Below, in pieces: positions 61,055 to 64,000 of a stretch of DNA of 64,000 bases. Where the stretch lies: positions 1 to 64,000 of the forward strand of contig CBDCAW010000089.1 in NCBI GenBank assembly GCA_965214025.1, written 5' to 3'. Under the pieces are notes generated by a model. The model had not been told where the DNA came from and did no database searches. It saw nothing but the letters and a program-made list of their open reading frames with translations. Position numbers and translations under genes: made by a program. The stretch's first letter is position 1. Each line of letters opens with the position of its first letter. This DNA comes from Granulosicoccus sp965214025 (GTDB lineage: Bacteria > Pseudomonadota > Gammaproteobacteria > Granulosicoccales > Granulosicoccaceae).

Positions 61055-62008
61055 TTAGACTACCTCCCGAAGAATTCTCCTAACATTCTCGGGAGACGTT
61101 CTATTCTCGTAGACAACTCTGTGTTTGTCATTGAAGTACAGAATTCCATCCGAAGAACTTTCGATATGCTTGACAAATAGATCGTCAGCCTCTCTGGCCA
61201 GAAAGTAAAGACCAGCAGCAAACCGGTGATGGGAAATCCCCGCAGCGATAGTTTCATTGCTAATGCCAAATTGCTCGGCCGCTAGGCAAGCGAGTTCAAT
61301 GTCTATTAGTGACTGCTCACGCCTAGCATATGATCTACTAGTCTGCTGGCCAAAGCTGCTATCATGAATACGATATCGTCCTAAGACTTCAGGTATGTAG
61401 TCAATGTTCGCTTGCAGGTATCCTGCATTCTGGATGTAGAACGAATAATCAAATATTATTTTGCAGGTATTCATTACAGTCTGCTGCAGTTTCGGGTGAT
61501 TTCTGAACATCACACTACTTGCTTGCATGTATGTCCCGTACCTAACCATATGTTCTATGCTGGAACGCGGCGGAATAAAGGACCAGTTATAGTATCCTTC
61601 CGAGTAATGCTTGATAGTTTTTCCAGACAACGAGTCAAACATGTCAGATTCATGGTAGACCATCTGACAATCTTGATGCTGATCTAAGTAATCAACCTGT
61701 TTCTGTAGCTTAGTTTCCAGAGCAATGTCGTCGCCATCCACGTATGCAACGTATTCCCCTGTGGCCAGCTTAAGCAAGACCTCCATATTAGCAGCGAGAC
61801 CTACATTTTTCTTATTGTATATTGGGTACAGCTTTCCTTTGAAACGCGATGCAAGAATCGCAATTCTTTCCGCGGTTTCATCGGTTGATCCATCATCACT
61901 AACGATGACTTCGTAGTCGAAATCGGTTCTTTGCTCTAAAACCGACACTAAGCACGTGATTATATATTCTTGCAGATTGTAGGCCGGTATCAATACTGAT
62001 AGCTTCAT
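61055..62008 (-). CDS. Family 2 glycosyltransferase
   Basis: A 317-residue GT2 enzyme. N-terminal SVLIPAYNLQEYI, the nucleotide-sugar site VIVSDDGSTDETAERI, and the metal-binding VAYVDGDDIALETKL (DxD-type) are present. The C-terminal half is helical, without membrane segments. It adds a sugar (possibly galactofuranose, given glf next to it) to a lipid-linked or protein-linked glycan. It is the first gene of the minus-strand set after pseI. The 270-bp gap upstream (62009-62278) should hold its promoter; no other gene is seen there. Confidence 0.9.
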   Translation of the reverse strand: MKLSVLIPAYNLQEYIITCLVSVLEQRTDFDYEVIVSDDGSTDETAERIAILASRFKGKLYPIYNKKNVGLAANMEVLLKLATGEYVAYVDGDDIALETKLQKQVDYLDQHQDCQMVYHESDMFDSLSGKTIKHYSEGYYNWSFIPPRSSIEHMVRYGTYMQASSVMFRNHPKLQQTVMNTCKIIFDYSFYIQNAGYLQANIDYIPEVLGRYRIHDSSFGQQTSRSYARREQSLIDIELACLAAEQFGISNETIAAGISHHRFAAGLYFLAREADDLFVKHIESSSDGILYFNDKHRVVYENRTSPENVRRILREVV

Positions 62009-62278
62009 ATTGTATTAGCCTGGTCTATTGGAAAAAGCCCCTGCTACCTTGCCAGCACGCAAACAATGTGCCGGTAACGTGCCTATATGCTCATCGATCT
62101 TTCGTTGTTCAGATGCACTCACCAGAAGCACTAATCAACGGCCCAAGGTCAATAATAGCTTGATGAGCAATAAGACAAGTTTTGTGACCAAAATCTGCCT
62201 TTGACTGAGTAACTAAAAACCATCGATGACGATATGTATACAGATCGACATATAGATTCAAGAAGTCTCACCAAATGT

Positions 62279-63301
62279 TTAGTCGATAAGATCAAAGCTC
62301 ATCGGCGTACCTCGATCTACATTACTTCGAAATTTTTTGCCAAGAACTTCGGTTAGATGCTTCGGCGACAATCCCGACCCGGGGCGCACTGACCTAACAT
62401 TTTTTGAAGTCACCAGGTCTCCCTGACATACCTTTTCACAGACAAACAACGACCGTACAAATTTACGATTACTGAGCTTGCTCTCAGTCATTTCGTAGTC
62501 AATTGAACCGATCGCCTTTTCGGTTATGCGAATGGCATCGACCATCGACCGAAACTCATCGGGTTCTAACGAAAATGATGAATCAACACCACCTTCTCCT
62601 CGATTCAGTGTGAGATGCTTTTCAACTACTTTCGCACCTAGCGCAACTGCAGCGATCGGCACTGCAATTCCAAGCGTATGGTCAGATAGCCCCGAGACGC
62701 AATTGAACGTCTTTGCCAGATGATCGATGGTTCTTAAGTTCGAGTTTTCAGGTAGAGCGGGATAGCTTGACGTACACTTCAGCAACGCAAACCGCTCGTT
62801 GCCCACACGCTTGCATGCGGCAACTGCTTCTTCAATTTCCGCCAGGCTTGCGACGCCAGTGGAAAGAATTATTGGCTTACCTGTTGCAGCGCAGTATTCA
62901 ATTAGTGGGATATCAGTTATCTCGAATGATGCAATCTTGTAAGCTGGAACATTTATCGATTCCAGGAAGTCAACTGCTGACAGATCAAATGGAGAAGAGA
63001 AGCACTCTATATCGAGACTTTCCGCTAGATCCTTTAATCGAGGCTGCCAATGCCACGGCATGGAGGCTTCTTGATATAGATCGTGCAGCGTACGACCGTC
63101 CCACTGGCTATCGTTCTGAATGCTAAACAATGATGAGTTGCAATCAAGTGTAATAGTCTCGGCGGTGTATGTCTGCAACTTAATTGCGTTAGCTCCTGCG
63201 TCTGCTGCTTCCCTCACAATCTTTTCAGCTCTAGAGAATTCGTTGTTGTGATTTCCCGACAGCTCTGCAATGACGTACGTTGGCCCCTGCTGACTAAACA
63301 T
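62279..63301 (-). CDS. pseI: Pseudaminic acid synthase
   Basis: A 340-residue NeuB-family synthase of the PseI branch. The N-terminal TIM barrel has YVIAELSGNHNNEFSRAEKIV, AIKLQTYTAETITLD, SPFDLSAVDFLESINVPAYKIASFEITDIPLIEYCAATGKPIILSTGVASL, and LSDHTLGIAVPIAAVALGAKVVEKHLTLNR. The antifreeze-like C-terminal domain has LFVCEKVCQGDLVTSKNVRSVRPGSGLSPKHL. It condenses 6-deoxy-AltdiNAc with phosphoenolpyruvate to give pseudaminic acid. A NeuB (sialic or legionaminic) role is less likely because of the SGNHNN and STG segments. Confidence 0.92.
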   Translation of the reverse strand: MFSQQGPTYVIAELSGNHNNEFSRAEKIVREAADAGANAIKLQTYTAETITLDCNSSLFSIQNDSQWDGRTLHDLYQEASMPWHWQPRLKDLAESLDIECFSSPFDLSAVDFLESINVPAYKIASFEITDIPLIEYCAATGKPIILSTGVASLAEIEEAVAACKRVGNERFALLKCTSSYPALPENSNLRTIDHLAKTFNCVSGLSDHTLGIAVPIAAVALGAKVVEKHLTLNRGEGGVDSSFSLEPDEFRSMVDAIRITEKAIGSIDYEMTESKLSNRKFVRSLFVCEKVCQGDLVTSKNVRSVRPGSGLSPKHLTEVLGKKFRSNVDRGTPMSFDLID

Positions 63302-63394
63302 GCTCAGTTTTTTCGCTTACTGATTCCGCAAGCAGATTCTCGCGTACCGCCTGTTGGAGGTTTTTGCGTTTATACATTAGACGTGCAACCCGGC

Positions 63395-64000
63395 TCATCC
63401 CACATTTCCTATTTCTTTTTCCACCGTACCGTTGGGCGATATCATCATTGATAGGAATTTTTTCTCAGCGATTAGCCAGTCGGCTTCTGTATCTATATCG
63501 TGCACGCTCATTTCCGAGTAGATGATTACTCCGGCGTTATCTGTCATCAAGGAATCACGTTGACAAAAGCCTGCAGTCTTGAACCAATAGAACTGCCCCG
63601 CATCATAGTAGGACTTCTGCAGGTCCTGTGTTCTCGTATGTACATGTTCGGGTAGCACCGAATACAGTCGATTTCTTTCATTCAGACGCAACGCGCGCTC
63701 AATTGCACATGGGAAGGCAAGCACTGGGAAAGTCTGATCGAAAGCTCCCTCATTCAACAGCCTATGTGCCTGCAGAAGTCGTTTGGCTGTGACGAATACA
63801 GCAGTAGGGTATATACAACAACATTCGTTATACACACGTCCGTCTTTTTCCAGAGTTTGCAGCACTTCTCTTAGCACGTCAGAGGTGGTCGAATTGTCGT
63901 CTGCATTTTCTGCACTGCGCCTGAAAGGTACAGAAGCGCCAAGCTCTTCTGCAGTGGCCGCGATCTCGTCATCATCAGTGGAAACGATAATGTCGTCAAA
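63395..64000 (-). CDS. pseF: Pseudaminic acid cytidylyltransferase, C-terminal part
   Basis: The gene continues past the right edge, and about 201 residues are present. Reading in from the edge gives FDDIIVSTDDDEIAATAEELGASVPFRR, SAENADDNSTTSDVLREVLQTLEKD, CCIYPTAVFVTAKRLL and YWFKTAGFC. The end is VHDIDTEADWLIAEKKFL. This is the CMP-sugar synthetase fold, with the CIYPTA segment and IDTEADW ending typical of PseF. It activates pseudaminic acid with CTP for transfer. The N-terminal P-loop-like nucleotide motif lies outside the window. It precedes pseI on the same strand, 93 bp apart. Confidence 0.92.
   Translation of the reverse strand, partial: FDDIIVSTDDDEIAATAEELGASVPFRRSAENADDNSTTSDVLREVLQTLEKDGRVYNECCCIYPTAVFVTAKRLLQAHRLLNEGAFDQTFPVLAFPCAIERALRLNERNRLYSVLPEHVHTRTQDLQKSYYDAGQFYWFKTAGFCQRDSLMTDNAGVIIYSEMSVHDIDTEADWLIAEKKFLSMMISPNGTVEKEIGNVG

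Noticed and set aside
1..64000. Search by eye for tRNA, rRNA, CRISPR arrays, phage genes and insertion sequences
   Set aside because: No cloverleaf-like gene with a GGTTCRA arm, no regularly spaced repeats, and no transposase or integrase motifs were recognised; a tRNA or profile search would settle this.

Overview
The window is most simply read as chromosome of a gammaproteobacterium with high-GC DNA. The supporting genes are rapA, a HolD-like clamp-loader subunit next to rimI and near prfC, a Zur-type operator that fits the gammaproteobacterial consensus, and a CspA-type cold-shock gene. The species cannot be named from sequence alone. From 1 to about 52.8 kb the DNA is GC-rich with tightly packed genes. 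From about 52.9 kb to the end it becomes clearly more AT-rich and carries a surface-sugar locus, which suggests horizontal acquisition.

Layout. 1-5.2 kb: start of etfB, then small housekeeping and metabolic genes (YihX-like phosphatase, glycerophosphodiesterase, two small membrane proteins, aldo/keto reductase, a fungal-FCY1-like cytosine deaminase, a SIMPL protein). 5.3-8.8 kb: a two-gene beta-oxidation operon (FadB/J-like, then thiolase). 8.8-16.4 kb: a complete MoxR-DUF58-DUF4381-BatA-BatB-BatC-BatD operon. 16.5-21.6 kb: an Ig-like-repeat lipoprotein coupled to a beta-barrel protein, a DUF1223 protein, a photolyase and a TTG-started cold-shock gene. 22-29.7 kb: rapA, an exonuclease III gene, an arylsulfotransferase-like protein and a GGDEF-EAL protein.

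29.9-41.9 kb is a transport block. It holds a BMP-type nucleoside ABC importer (four genes), a YnjBCD-type ABC importer of unknown substrate, and a FecCD-type metal-chelate ABC importer behind a near-consensus Zur box. The first gene of that last operon is a CobW/COG0523 relic with a large in-frame internal deletion and a damaged P-loop. 42-52.8 kb: a Cof-type phosphatase, a GlxA/GbdR-like regulator, a thioesterase, cysB, a ferredoxin-NADP reductase, a beta-barrel protein, prfC, rimI, a holD-like gene carrying eleven hexapeptide repeats, pssA, a DUF2164 gene and a TVP38-family gene.

52.9-64 kb: a pseudaminic-acid (nonulosonate) and surface-glycan locus. The plus strand carries a PseH-like acetyltransferase, a second GNAT-like protein, an acyl carrier protein, an acyl-AMP ligase and a fabG-like reductase interrupted by a one-base frameshift. 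The minus strand, read from the right edge, carries pseF (cut by the window end), pseI, a family 2 glycosyltransferase, UDP-galactopyranose mutase, a capsule/Kdo-transferase-like protein and two related methyltransferase genes. The ACP-ligase-reductase-acyltransferase set suggests a dedicated route for a non-acetyl acyl group on the sugar. This is the most interesting hypothesis in the window.

No tRNA, rRNA, CRISPR array or intact insertion sequence was recognised.
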